NCBI GenBank assembly: GCA_036259835.1
Contig: DATABA010000025.1
Coordinates: forward strand, 10,737-74,736
Origin: JALYGK01 sp036259835
GTDB taxonomy: Bacteria; Actinomycetota; UBA4738
DNA: 64,000 nucleotides
Direction: 5' to 3'
This document shows positions 51,969 to 60,248 of this stretch, one piece after another. A program made the translations under genes and the position numbers. Numbering within the stretch: position 1 is the stretch's first letter; each line of letters begins with the position of its first letter. Under the pieces are notes generated by a model, which saw only the letters and a list, made by a program, of their open reading frames with translations, did not search any database and was not told where the DNA came from.

Positions 51969-52400
51969 TTAGCCGCGTTCTCCCTCTGGAACCACCGCAA
52001 TGGATGACAGTTCGACCTTCGCTCCGCCGACCAGACTCTTCACTTCGATCAGCGCGGCGGCGGGGTAGTGCTTGCCGAAATGCTTCTGGTATACGTCGCC
52101 CACTTCCTTTGATTTGGAGAGGTAATCCGCCAGATCGGTCGTAAAGATCTGCATCGAGACCAGATCATCCGGTCTGCCGCCGGCGGTCTCCAGCGCGATG
52201 ACGACTTTCCGCGCGGCGCGGTCGAACTGCTTGACGATGTCCTCAGGTGTTTCCTCCCCTGGCACATGGGCCGTCTGCCCTGCGAGATAGATCGTTCGCC
52301 CCGGGGCCGCCACAACTGCATGCGAATAACCCGACGGAGCGACGAGCGACTCCGGGTTGACGATGCGGTGCCGTGTAGCTGAGTCCGCCCGCTCGTTCAC
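51969..52400 (-). CDS. Rid-family protein, catalytic Arg apparently absent
   Basis: 143 residues from a GTG overlapping the upstream stop (GTGA). The chorismate-mutase-like Rid fold is recognisable in TIYLAGQTAHVPGEETPEDI, VKQFDRAARKVVIALETAGG and YPAAALIEVKSLVGGAKVEL. In RidA the segment reads R-x-x-V-E-V with an Arg that binds the substrate carboxylate; here it is AALIEV, so classical imine/enamine deaminase activity is doubtful. It is coupled to the enoyl-CoA hydratase gene, suggesting a pathway-specific role. Confidence 0.8.
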   Translation of the reverse strand: MNERADSATRHRIVNPESLVAPSGYSHAVVAAPGRTIYLAGQTAHVPGEETPEDIVKQFDRAARKVVIALETAGGRPDDLVSMQIFTTDLADYLSKSKEVGDVYQKHFGKHYPAAALIEVKSLVGGAKVELSSIAVVPEGERG

Positions 52401-53224
52401 CGGCCGGTCCACTTCGGGTGGCGTCCCTCCTGGAACGCGGCGTAGAACTCTGCGTGGTCGGCGCTCTTCATGAGCAGCGCCTGGGTGTTGGCCTCCAGCT
52501 CGACCGAGGCGGCGAGGTCCATGTCGAGCTCCTTGGTCAGGAGCATCTTCGTGTTGGCGAAGGCGAGAGCGGGCCCGTCGGCCAAGCGGCGAGCCAGTTC
52601 AGTGGTTCGCTCTGGAAGCTGCGGATCGTCAACGACTTCGTTGCCCAGCCCGATCTCCACTGCACGATCGGCGTCGACCCGTTCGCCGAGCATCAGAAGC
52701 TCCGTGGCTCTGCCGAACCCGATAACTCTCGGGAGCAAGTACGCCGCGCCCATGTCCCCGCCGGCAAGCCCCACCTTTGTGAAGAGGAACGAAAACGACG
52801 CCGACCGGGCCAGGAGTCGAAAGTCCGCCGCGAGCGCGATCACCGCGCCTGCTCCGGCCGCGACTCCATTCACCGCGGCGATGATCGGCATCGGGCACTC
52901 CCGCATTCGCTGAACAACCGAGCCCGTCATTCGGGTGAAGTCCAGGAGGTCGCGCGGGTCCATTTCCAAAAGCTTCCCGATGATGTCGTGGACGTCGCCG
53001 CCCGAGCAGAACCCGCGACCCGTGCCAGTGATGACCACGACTCGCACGTCCTCACGATTAGGGAGCTCGGCCAAGAGGTCTCGCAGGTCGGCGTAGACCT
53101 CGAACGTGAGCGCGTTCAGGCGGTCGGGCCGGTCGAAGGTGACGGTGGCTACTCGGTCTTCAACCGCAAACCGAAAGTGCTCCCAGCGATCGGTTGCGCC
53201 TGAAGATCCTCGAAAGGGCGTCAC
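52397..53224 (-). CDS. Enoyl-CoA hydratase/isomerase
   Basis: 275 residues from a GTG overlapping the acyl-CoA dehydrogenase stop (GTGA). Oxyanion-hole segments are GRGFCSGGDVHDI and AVNGVAAGAGAVIALAADFR; SFLFTKVGLAGGDMGAAYLL follows. The second catalytic acid position (usually Glu in the GLxGD/xE region) reads GGDMGAA, so hydratase versus other crotonase chemistry is not settled. It sits between a glutaryl-CoA-dehydrogenase-like gene and a Rid gene in one leftward operon. Confidence 0.86.
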   Translation of the reverse strand: MTPFRGSSGATDRWEHFRFAVEDRVATVTFDRPDRLNALTFEVYADLRDLLAELPNREDVRVVVITGTGRGFCSGGDVHDIIGKLLEMDPRDLLDFTRMTGSVVQRMRECPMPIIAAVNGVAAGAGAVIALAADFRLLARSASFSFLFTKVGLAGGDMGAAYLLPRVIGFGRATELLMLGERVDADRAVEIGLGNEVVDDPQLPERTTELARRLADGPALAFANTKMLLTKELDMDLAASVELEANTQALLMKSADHAEFYAAFQEGRHPKWTGR

Positions 53225-54432
53225 TCGAAGGCGGAGAGTCCCGTGATGGCCTCGCCGAGGATCAGCGTGTGAATCTCGTTCGTGCCCTCGTAGGTGTAGA
53301 CCGATTCGAGGTTGTTCATGTGGCGAATGATCGGGTACTCGAGCGTGATGCCGTTCGCTCCCAGGATCGACCGTGCCTCGCGGGCGATCCGAAGCGCCTC
53401 GCGCACGTTGTTGAGCTTTCCGAGGCTCACCTGTTGCGGACGGAGCCGGCCCTCGTCCTTCATCCGCCCAAGGTGAAGCGCGAGGAGGAAGCCCTTGCTC
53501 AGCTCGACCAGCATGTTCGCGAGCTTCTCCTGGTTCAGCTGGAACGCCCCGATCGGCTTTCCGAACTGAATTCGAGACTGCGAATACTCGAGCGCCGTCT
53601 GGAAGCAGGTCCGCGCCGCGCCGAGGACCCCCCACACGATCCCGAATCGCGCTTCGGACAGTGTCGAAAGCGGTCCTCGCATTCCCCGGACGCCCGGCAA
53701 GACTGCGTCCTGAGGCAGGCGGCATTCGTCGAACACGAGCTCCGAGGTCACCGACGCGCGAAGCGAAAGCTTTCGTTCGATGTCGCTGGACGTGAAGCCG
53801 GGCGTGTCGCGAGGTACCAGGAACCCGCGGATGCCTTCGTCCGTCTGTGCCCAGACCACGGCAACGTCGGCGATGCTGCCGTTCGTGATCCACATCTTCG
53901 ATCCGGTGAGAATCCAGTCGCTTCCGTCCCGTCGGGCGTACGTCCTCATGTTGGCGGGATCGCTTCCGAAATCGGGTTCGGTCAGGCCGAAGCAGCCGAT
54001 CAGCTCCCCGGCCGCCATCGCCGGAAGCCATCGCTGCTTTTGCTCTTCGGAGCCGAACTTCCAGATCGGGAACATCGCCAGCGATCCCTGCACGGAGATT
54101 GCGCTGCGGAAGCCGCTGTCGCCCGCCTCCATCTCCATGCACGCCAGGCCGTAGCTGACGGAATTCGTGCCGGCGCAGCCGTACCCGGTCAGGTGCATCC
54201 CGAGGAGCCCGAGCGATCCAAGCTCCTTGAATACGTCCTTTGGAAACTCGCCACGGTCGAACCACCCCTCGATACCGGGGAGGACCCGCTCCAGGACGAA
54301 CTGCCGGACGGTGTCTCGGATCATCCGCTCCTCGTCGGTGAGGAGCGCGTCGACGTCCAGGAAGTCGACCGGGTTGAGGGGGCGCTGGGTCGGTCGCTGC
54401 TCGGCTCCGGGCGGAGCGTGGGTCTTTGCCAT
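53221..54432 (-). CDS. Acyl-CoA dehydrogenase, glutaryl-CoA dehydrogenase-like
   Basis: 403 residues. Signatures GCFGLTEPDFGSDPANMRT, TGSKMWITNGSIADVAVVWA, GKPIGAFQLNQEKLANMLVE and the C-terminal YEGTNEIHTLILGEAITGLS. The ANMRT and EIHxLILG forms are those of glutaryl-CoA dehydrogenases, which convert glutaryl-CoA to crotonyl-CoA. The start ATG at 54432 follows the family length. Glutaryl-CoA is an expected intermediate of tryptophan and lysine breakdown. It is divergent from the tryptophan dioxygenase gene, 79 bases apart. Confidence 0.86.
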   Translation of the reverse strand: MAKTHAPPGAEQRPTQRPLNPVDFLDVDALLTDEERMIRDTVRQFVLERVLPGIEGWFDRGEFPKDVFKELGSLGLLGMHLTGYGCAGTNSVSYGLACMEMEAGDSGFRSAISVQGSLAMFPIWKFGSEEQKQRWLPAMAAGELIGCFGLTEPDFGSDPANMRTYARRDGSDWILTGSKMWITNGSIADVAVVWAQTDEGIRGFLVPRDTPGFTSSDIERKLSLRASVTSELVFDECRLPQDAVLPGVRGMRGPLSTLSEARFGIVWGVLGAARTCFQTALEYSQSRIQFGKPIGAFQLNQEKLANMLVELSKGFLLALHLGRMKDEGRLRPQQVSLGKLNNVREALRIAREARSILGANGITLEYPIIRHMNNLESVYTYEGTNEIHTLILGEAITGLSAFE

Positions 54433-54511
54433 CTCGGTCACTTTATTACGCGGGCCGGTCGACCCGGTAAGCTGGCCTGGCGCCCAGACGACCTTCGGCG
54501 GGAGGTGCCAC

Positions 54512-55315
54512 ATCAGCGAAGGAAACGTCTCTCGACCGCGGTTTGGGGAGGAAGACCGCGAGCTTTCCTATGGCTCGTACCTCAAGGTTCCGGATCTGCT
54601 CTCGCTTCAACGTCTGCTTTCGGATCCGCCCGCTCACGACGAGCTGCTCTTCATCATCGTCCATCAGGCCTACGAGCTCTGGTTCAAGGAAGTACTGTTC
54701 GAGCTGGAGTCGATTCGCGACGCGCTCTACACGGGCGACACGCACCGGGCGCGGCACTATCTCGAGCGCGTCCATGCCATCGAGCGGATCATGATCGAGC
54801 ACATCGGGGTCATCGAGACCATGTCGCCGCAGGACTTCCTGGAGTTCAGGGCGAACCTCGCTCCGGCCAGCGGCTTCCAATCGGTCCAGTTTCGGGAGAT
54901 CGAATTCGTTTCGGGGTTGAAGGAGCCCGGGCTGGTCAAACGGTTGGCAGAGACGCCGGAGGAGCAGGCGAAGCTGGAGCGGCGGCTGTCCGAGCCGACG
55001 GTGTGGGATGGCTTCTGCGCGCTGCTCGAGGCGAACGGGCTGCCCATGCCCGAAGACGACGAAGCGGCTCGCCGAGCCAGCGTCCTGGAGATGATGCGGA
55101 ACAAGGACAAGTACGCCGAGCTGTTCTATACAGCAGAATCGCTCTTAAACCATGACGAGCTCTTCGCCAACTGGCGGCTTCGCCACATTCTGATGGTGGA
55201 GCGGCAGATTGGCTCGAAGACCGGAACGGGAGGCAGCACGGGCGTCTCGTACTTGAAGACGACGCTCGACAAACGGTTTTATCCCGAGCTCTGGCACGTC
55301 CGAAGCTACCTGTGA
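54512..55315 (+). CDS. kynA: Tryptophan 2,3-dioxygenase with apparent ATC start codon
   Basis: 267 residues. Family landmarks: ELSYGSYLKVPDLLSLQRLL, HDELLFIIVHQAYELWFKE with the conserved substrate-side His51, PASGFQSVQFREIE, the heme-ligand region FANWRLRHILMVER, and TGTGGSTGVSYLKTTLDKRF. It opens the indole ring of tryptophan to N-formylkynurenine using heme and O2. No ATG, GTG or TTG is available at the family N-terminus. The likely start is ATC at 54512 (reads xSEGNVSRPRFGEE), with GGGAGGTG placed correctly five bases upstream. Its stop overlaps the next gene (GTGA). Confidence 0.88.
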   Translation: MSEGNVSRPRFGEEDRELSYGSYLKVPDLLSLQRLLSDPPAHDELLFIIVHQAYELWFKEVLFELESIRDALYTGDTHRARHYLERVHAIERIMIEHIGVIETMSPQDFLEFRANLAPASGFQSVQFREIEFVSGLKEPGLVKRLAETPEEQAKLERRLSEPTVWDGFCALLEANGLPMPEDDEAARRASVLEMMRNKDKYAELFYTAESLLNHDELFANWRLRHILMVERQIGSKTGTGGSTGVSYLKTTLDKRFYPELWHVRSYL

Positions 55316-56553
55316 CGGACGGGAAGACTCTCGTCCTGGTCATGGCCGGGGGCGAGGGAAAGCGGCTCGAGGTCCTGACGGAGGAACGCGCCAAGCCATC
55401 CATGCCGTTTGCAGGACTGTATCGCCTCATCGACTTTCCGCTGAGCAACTGCGTGCACAGCGGTCTTTCGGACGTCTGGCTGGTGGAGCAATACGAATCG
55501 CACTCGATCAACGAATACGTGGCGAACGGCCGGCCGTGGGACCTGGACCGGACGCACGGCGGGCTTCGTCTCCTCCCTCCCTACTTGGGGGATGAGGCAA
55601 GTGGGTGGCATCAGGGCAATGCCGATGCCGTGTACAAGAACAAGTCGCTGATCGAGGAGTTCGAGCCGGACCACGTGATCGTGCTCAGCGCGGACCACAT
55701 TTACAAGCTCGACTACGGAGAAGTCCTCACCCGACACGTCGACCAGAAAGCCGACCTCACGATGGTCACGACAAAGGTCTCGAGGGACGAAGCGGGCCGG
55801 TTTGGGGTCGTGCACGTGGACGACGGGCGAGTCGTCCGGTTCGACCACAAGCCGGATTCGCCTGACTCAGACCTCGTCACCACGGAGGTCTTCGTCTTTA
55901 GGTGGAGTACGTTGACCGACGTACTGGAGGAGTTCTCGAAGGAGGCGTCCAAAGGTGGCAAGGGCGAATCGTCACTTGAGGACTTTGGCGATCAGCTCGT
56001 TCCCCGTCTGGTCGAGGATGGGAACGTCCACGAATTTCGCCACGACGGGTACTGGCGTGACGTGGGCACGATCGAGGCCTACTGGGAGTCGCACATGGAC
56101 CTGCTCGGCCGGGAGGCGCGGCTGGATGTATCAGACCCCGCATGGCCGATTCTCACGCGTGGGCCGACGCGTTCACCCGCTTACATCGACGAAAGCGCGA
56201 ACGTGGAACGGAGCATGTTGTCGCCGGGATGCCGGATTCGCGGCCGCGTCGTGTCGTCGGTGCTGTCCCCCGGGGTGATCGTGGAAGAAGGCGCTGAAGT
56301 TCAGGAGTCGGTGTTGCTGCACGACGTCGTGGTGAGAAGCGGTGCTTCCGTTCAGACAGCAATCGTCGACGCGGAGGTGGAGATCGGTGCGGGGGCCAGA
56401 GTGGGCAGAGCACGTGCGTCAGGTCGCACGGGTGGCGGCTCGTCCGATGTCTCGGCGGAGGAGGTCGCCGTCGTGGGAGTCCGGGCGGCCGTCCGCCAGG
56501 GCGCCAGCGTCAGGGCCGGGGACCGCGTGAAGCCTGCGTCGATGGTGCGCTAG
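55312..56553 (+). CDS. glgC: ADP-glucose-pyrophosphorylase-family nucleotidyltransferase
   Basis: 413 residues from a GTG overlapping the dioxygenase stop. The nucleotidyltransferase motif VMAGGEGKRLEVLTEERAKP and then PSMPFAGLYRLIDFPLSNCV, VIVLSADHIYKLDY and YWRDVGTIEAYWES are typical of GlgC, with a left-handed beta-helix tail (RSMLSPGCRIRGRVVSSVLS) that is shorter than usual and ends in an Ala/Arg/Gly/Ser-rich stretch. It makes ADP-glucose (or another NDP-sugar) from glucose-1-phosphate. Coupling to a tryptophan dioxygenase gene is odd and may be chance. Confidence 0.82.
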   Translation: MTDGKTLVLVMAGGEGKRLEVLTEERAKPSMPFAGLYRLIDFPLSNCVHSGLSDVWLVEQYESHSINEYVANGRPWDLDRTHGGLRLLPPYLGDEASGWHQGNADAVYKNKSLIEEFEPDHVIVLSADHIYKLDYGEVLTRHVDQKADLTMVTTKVSRDEAGRFGVVHVDDGRVVRFDHKPDSPDSDLVTTEVFVFRWSTLTDVLEEFSKEASKGGKGESSLEDFGDQLVPRLVEDGNVHEFRHDGYWRDVGTIEAYWESHMDLLGREARLDVSDPAWPILTRGPTRSPAYIDESANVERSMLSPGCRIRGRVVSSVLSPGVIVEEGAEVQESVLLHDVVVRSGASVQTAIVDAEVEIGAGARVGRARASGRTGGGSSDVSAEEVAVVGVRAAVRQGASVRAGDRVKPASMVR

Positions 56554-56563
56554 GGCCGCAGGC

Positions 56564-56740
56564 TTAGCGCAGTCCGCGTCCTCCCCATCTGGAGACGTCC
56601 ACTCCGGTCAGCAGAACGCCCGCGGCGAACGCTGCCAGGCCGAGCGCGATGAGCTCCGCAAAGCTCCCCTCGACAAAGACAGCGAGCAGGAAAAGCACAA
56701 CAGCGACAGCCAGCAAGATCTCTCTAATCCCGAACCGCAT
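56564..56740 (-). CDS. 58-residue two-TM membrane protein
   Basis: This gene starts at an ATG with AAAGGAGA ten bases upstream, a very good ribosome site. The protein has two hydrophobic helices (ILLAVAVVLFLLAVFV, then LIALGLAAFAAGVLL) and a basic C-terminus VSRWGGRGLR. No family recognised. It converges with the nucleotidyltransferase gene, 10 bases away. Confidence 0.68.
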   Translation of the reverse strand: MRFGIREILLAVAVVLFLLAVFVEGSFAELIALGLAAFAAGVLLTGVDVSRWGGRGLR

Positions 56741-56792
56741 TGGGGTCTCCTTTCAAGTGGCGTCCGTGACCGGTTCCTCTCCGAAATAGCGA

Positions 56793-56810
56793 GCCCCGAA
56801 ACGTCGGGGC
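56793..56810 (-). promoter_or_regulatory. Hairpin upstream of the 58-residue membrane protein gene
   Basis: A perfect seven-base-pair stem GCCCCGA/TCGGGGC around a four-base loop lies about 55 bases upstream of the start, so it would be in the 5' untranslated leader or at an operator. There is no other evidence for function. Confidence 0.3.
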
Positions 56811-56865
56811 CAGGCTCCCCCAGAAAGCAGCCCTCAAAAATGGCTAGCCGTGCTTGACTAGTACG

Positions 56866-57043
56866 GGAAGCGACGTCATCTATGGTGGCGCCGGTAACGA
56901 CCAGCTAGGAGGACAGGACTGGTAAGGACACGCTCTACGGGGAAGCAGGGTTCGACCGACTCGAAGGTGGGTCGGGAACCGAGACCTGTAGCGTCGGTGC
57001 CGACGGCGGCGGCATGGCTTCCTGTGAGCGACGGCTGGCGTGA
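56866..57043 (+). pseudogene. Remnant of an RTX-type calcium-binding repeat protein (C-terminal end)
   Basis: Plus-strand translation gives GSDVIYGGAGNDQLGGQDW and then a stop; in another frame it continues GKDTLYGEAGFDRLEGGSGT and ends in CSVGADGGGMASCERRLA with a stop at 57041-57043. The GGxGxDxLxGG nonapeptide repeats and the Cys-bounded end are characteristic of hemolysin-type calcium-binding proteins. No start or full frame exists, so this is a decayed 3' end. A terminator hairpin follows. Confidence 0.72.
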
Positions 57044-57064
57044 AGCCCGCTAAGCGCTAGTCGC

Positions 57065-57095
57065 AAAGGGCCGGGGCGCAACGCCCGGGCCCTTT
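57065..57095 (+). terminator. Intrinsic terminator after the RTX remnant
   Basis: AAAGGGCCGGGGCG pairs with CGCCCGGGCCCTTT with a single G-G mismatch around loop CAA and is followed by CTTCTCT. It survives although the gene in front has decayed. Confidence 0.8.
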
Positions 57096-57154
57096 CTTCT
57101 CTGGCCGACATCGGCTTCTTACTATGCTGAGCGCCAGTCCGGAAAGGAGGCGCT

Positions 57155-57301
57155 ATGTCCGAAGAGCCGACCGGAGGGGGGACCGGAGGCGGTTATAGAC
57201 GGAATTGGGTCAGGTACCTGATCATTTACCTACTCGTAGGCGGCGTGGCCTACGCGGCGATCTGGTACTTCTTCATCAAGGACGGCGGGTACGGCGGCTA
57301 G
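57155..57301 (+). CDS. 48-residue single-TM membrane protein
   Basis: The start ATG is preceded by GGAAAGGAGG, a near-perfect ribosome site. The protein has a Gly-rich N-terminus (MSEEPTGGGTGGGYRRNWVR), one TM helix (YLIIYLLVGGVAYAAIWYFF) and a short Gly-rich tail ending GGYGG. No family recognised. It converges with the trpB2 gene, 41 bases away. Confidence 0.7.
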   Translation: MSEEPTGGGTGGGYRRNWVRYLIIYLLVGGVAYAAIWYFFIKDGGYGG

Positions 57302-57342
57302 TCGCGTCTCCCGTCCCGTTCTCCTCTAACGACTCCAATCCA

Positions 57343-58719
57343 CTACGCCGGGAGCGGCACCTCCGGTACGTGGGTGAGCCCCTCGTCCACGTCCTCCTGC
57401 CGGAACTCCACCTCGGGCAGCCGGCCGTTCAGGAAGTCGTCGTACGCTGACATGTCGAAGTGCCCGTGTCCCGAGAGATTGAACGCGATCACTTTCTCGC
57501 GCCCTTCCTCCCTCGCCTGGATCGCTTCATCGATCACCGCTCTGATCGCATGAGCCGGCTCGGGACCCGGGATGATGCCCTGCGTCTGGGCGAACTGAAT
57601 GGCCGCCTCGAATACGGGGTTCTGGGTGTAGGCACGCGCTTCCATGTGCCCCTCGCGAACCAGGAGCGACAAGGAAGGAGCGTCGCCGTGGTACCGGAGC
57701 CCGCCGGCATGCACCGGAGCGGGGACGAACGTGTGGCCCACCGTGTACATCGGGAGCAGCGGCGTCATCTGCCCCGTGTCACCGAAGTCGTAGGCGAATT
57801 TGCCCTTCGTCAACGTGGGACAGGCCGCCGGTTCGGCGGCGACGAATCGCGTCTGCGGCGTCTTCCCGGTCAGGCGGTCTCCCATAAAGGGATACGCGAA
57901 GCCGGCGTAATTGGATCCGCCGCCCACACACCCGATGACTACGTCCGGGTATTCGCCCGCCATCTCCATCTGCTTCTTGGCCTCCAGCCCGATGACGGTC
58001 TGGTGCAGAAGCACATGGTTCAGCACGCTGCCGAGCGAGTAATTCGTCGTGGGATCCTGGGCCGCCACCTCGATGGCCTCGCTGATGGCGATCCCGAGCG
58101 AACCCGTTGAATCGGGGTTCTCCTCCAGGATCTTCTTGCCCGCCTCGGTGGTCGACGTCGGTGAGGGACGAACCTCCGCTCCGAAGGTCTCGATGAAGAT
58201 CCGCCGATAGGGCTTCTGCTCAAACGAAGCGCGAACCATGAACACCAGGCACTCCAGACCGAAGAACTGGCACGCCATCGAGAGCGCGGAGCCCCACTGG
58301 CCGGCTCCGGTCTCGGTGGTCAGGCGCTGAATTCCGGCCTCCTTGTTGTAGTACGCCTGCGCCACCGCGGTGTTCGGCTTGTGCGAACCGGAGGGCGACG
58401 TGCCCTCGTACTTGAAGTAGATGTGGGCCGGCGTATCCAGTGCCTTCTCCAGCCTGTGCGCGCGATACAGGGGCGTCGGCCTCCACAGCCGGTAGATGTC
58501 GAGCACTTCGCCCGGAATGTCTATCCACCGGTCGGTGGAGACCTCCTGCATGATCAGCGATTCGGGGAAGAGCGGCGCAAGCAGGTCAGGAGTGACCGGC
58601 TGCTGCGTTCCGGGGTGGAGCGGTGGTAGCGGCGGAAAGGGGAAATCCGCCAGGACGTTGTACCAGGCGGTCGGGAGATCCTCCGGCTTCAGGTTGAACT
58701 GCGTTGGCTGCTCAGCCAT
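57343..58719 (-). CDS. trpB: TrpB2-type tryptophan synthase beta chain
   Basis: 458 residues, longer than classical TrpB and with the TrpB2-type N-terminus (PEDLPTAWYNVLADFPFPPL). PLP-lysine is in KYEGTSPSGSHKPNTAVAQA, the glycine-rich phosphate loop in GCVGGGSNYAGFA, and QWGSALSMACQFFGLECLVF is typical. TrpB2 enzymes condense indole with serine or phosphoserine and often act without TrpA. It is transcribed alone from a minus-strand promoter, with GGAGGAG at its start. Confidence 0.9.
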   Translation of the reverse strand: MAEQPTQFNLKPEDLPTAWYNVLADFPFPPLPPLHPGTQQPVTPDLLAPLFPESLIMQEVSTDRWIDIPGEVLDIYRLWRPTPLYRAHRLEKALDTPAHIYFKYEGTSPSGSHKPNTAVAQAYYNKEAGIQRLTTETGAGQWGSALSMACQFFGLECLVFMVRASFEQKPYRRIFIETFGAEVRPSPTSTTEAGKKILEENPDSTGSLGIAISEAIEVAAQDPTTNYSLGSVLNHVLLHQTVIGLEAKKQMEMAGEYPDVVIGCVGGGSNYAGFAYPFMGDRLTGKTPQTRFVAAEPAACPTLTKGKFAYDFGDTGQMTPLLPMYTVGHTFVPAPVHAGGLRYHGDAPSLSLLVREGHMEARAYTQNPVFEAAIQFAQTQGIIPGPEPAHAIRAVIDEAIQAREEGREKVIAFNLSGHGHFDMSAYDDFLNGRLPEVEFRQEDVDEGLTHVPEVPLPA

Positions 58720-58749
58720 GGCTCCTCCTTCCGCTCGGGTGATGGACGC

Positions 58750-59787
58750 TCATTGTAAGAGGCGCTTGAGATCCACGTTTCCGGGCATGACCAGCTGTTC
58801 GAACGTGCACCGGCGCGCCGGTTTGTCGGGGCGCCACCTGACGAACCTGGCCCCGTGGCGGATGCGGTGGCCGGTCACCTGATCGAAGCCCACCTCGACG
58901 ACGAGCTCCGGCCGCAGCTTCTCGTACGAGAGGTCCTTTTCCCTGTTCCACCTGCTGACGGCGTCCTGGCCCGGTGGTGGCTGCGCCGACCGGCCCTCTC
59001 TGTACGGCTCGAGCTTCTTCACCAGCTCTCGCCGGGCAGTCTGCGTAAAACCCGAAGAGAAACCGACCTGCCACAGCTCTCCGTCGGGACCATAGAGGCC
59101 GAGGAGAAGAGAGCCGACTGCTTCTCCTTCGAGATTCTTCGCCCATCGGAACCCCAGGACGATGCAGTCGGCCGTGCGTTCTCGCTTCACCTTCAGCATC
59201 TCCCGCTCGGCCGAGCGATACGGCGAGTCGGTCCTCTTCGCCACGACCCCGTCCAACCCCTGCACGACGAAGGACTCGAGCCATTTCGCGGCCAGTTTTC
59301 GGTCATCCGTTGAGGGACTGAGGTAGAGCGGCGGACGCGCCTTTTCCATCACCTGCTCCAGGCGCTCCCGGCGTTGTGCGAGTGGCCTTGCCCGAAGGTC
59401 GGTTGCATCCTTAGCCAGGAGGTCGAACGCCACGAACGAGGCGGGCGTCTCCTTCGCCAAGCGGGCCACCCGAGAAGCGGCCGGGTGAATCCTTTGGAGA
59501 AGGGCGTCGAAGTCGAGCCCTCGCCCGTCCGGGGTGAAGATGACGATCTCGCCGTCCAGGACAACTCGTCGAGCCGAGAGCGTCTTGATGGCGTCGACGA
59601 GCTCGGGAAAGTAGCGACCGAAGGGGAGTTCACCGCGACTCGAGATGAACACGTCGCTCCCGTCTCGAAAGAAGATCGCGCGGAAGCCGTCCCATTTCGG
59701 TTCGTAGCTCCAATCATCGCCGTCGGGAAGCGACGCGACGTGACGCGCTTCCATTGGCGCAATGGGTGGCTGAAAAGGAAGGTTCAT
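58750..59787 (-). CDS. ATP-dependent DNA ligase (LigC/LigD-ligase type)
   Basis: 345 residues. The adenylated Lys is in YEPKWDGFRAIFF; motif III VVLDGEIVIF, motif IV VVQGLDGVVAKRTDSPYRS and motif V MLKVKRERTADCIVLGF are in order, followed by an OB-fold. No polymerase or nuclease domain is attached, so this is a stand-alone LigC-like repair ligase as in mycobacteria. It ends about 30 bases from trpB2 on the same strand. Confidence 0.9.
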   Translation of the reverse strand: MNLPFQPPIAPMEARHVASLPDGDDWSYEPKWDGFRAIFFRDGSDVFISSRGELPFGRYFPELVDAIKTLSARRVVLDGEIVIFTPDGRGLDFDALLQRIHPAASRVARLAKETPASFVAFDLLAKDATDLRARPLAQRRERLEQVMEKARPPLYLSPSTDDRKLAAKWLESFVVQGLDGVVAKRTDSPYRSAEREMLKVKRERTADCIVLGFRWAKNLEGEAVGSLLLGLYGPDGELWQVGFSSGFTQTARRELVKKLEPYREGRSAQPPPGQDAVSRWNREKDLSYEKLRPELVVEVGFDQVTGHRIRHGARFVRWRPDKPARRCTFEQLVMPGNVDLKRLLQ

Positions 59788-59897
59788 GATCGGCGCATGC
59801 TACCCTCTCCTCAGTAACGCCGGTCGGTTCGTGCACCTTCTTGGGCCCTTCTCGCTCAGCGCGAATTCGCCCTGCCGTGGATCACCCAGGAGTCTTT

Positions 59898-60248
59898 GTG
59901 AGGAGAACAGAGGAACAGGAACAGCAGGGACGAACTGTTTGGGAAGGACGGATTGGCGATGTCCCCCTCCGCGTGGACATGCTCCCGTCCGGACGAATCT
60001 TCGCTTCTTGGTCGGTTCGCGGAAACGAGCGCCGCGCTGTCGTCGATACCATCGAGCAACTGGAGCAACGGGTGTTGTTTCAGCTCATGCTCTCCGCAGG
60101 ACGCGGACAGGACGTCGTGGCGCATCAAGTCCTGGAGGCCGTTCGGCGGGGACAGGAAGGGTTGCCTGATCCGACCAAGGCCGCGCCGCCCCCCAGGAAG
60201 AAGCGGCCGGCTCGCCGGGGTCCGCCCCGGTCGCGGCGCCGCCGCTAA
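59898..60248 (+). CDS. Hypothetical protein with basic C-terminal tail
   Basis: 116 residues from a GTG with AGGAG five bases upstream. A small folded part (TVWEGRIGDVPLRVDMLPSG, then EQLEQRVLFQLMLSA) is followed by a Lys/Arg/Pro tail (PPRKKRPARRGPPRSRRRR) that probably binds nucleic acid or a membrane surface. No family recognised. It is divergent from the DNA ligase gene and overlaps the convergent MoaB-XdhC gene by four bases. Confidence 0.65.
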   Translation: MRRTEEQEQQGRTVWEGRIGDVPLRVDMLPSGRIFASWSVRGNERRAVVDTIEQLEQRVLFQLMLSAGRGQDVVAHQVLEAVRRGQEGLPDPTKAAPPPRKKRPARRGPPRSRRRR

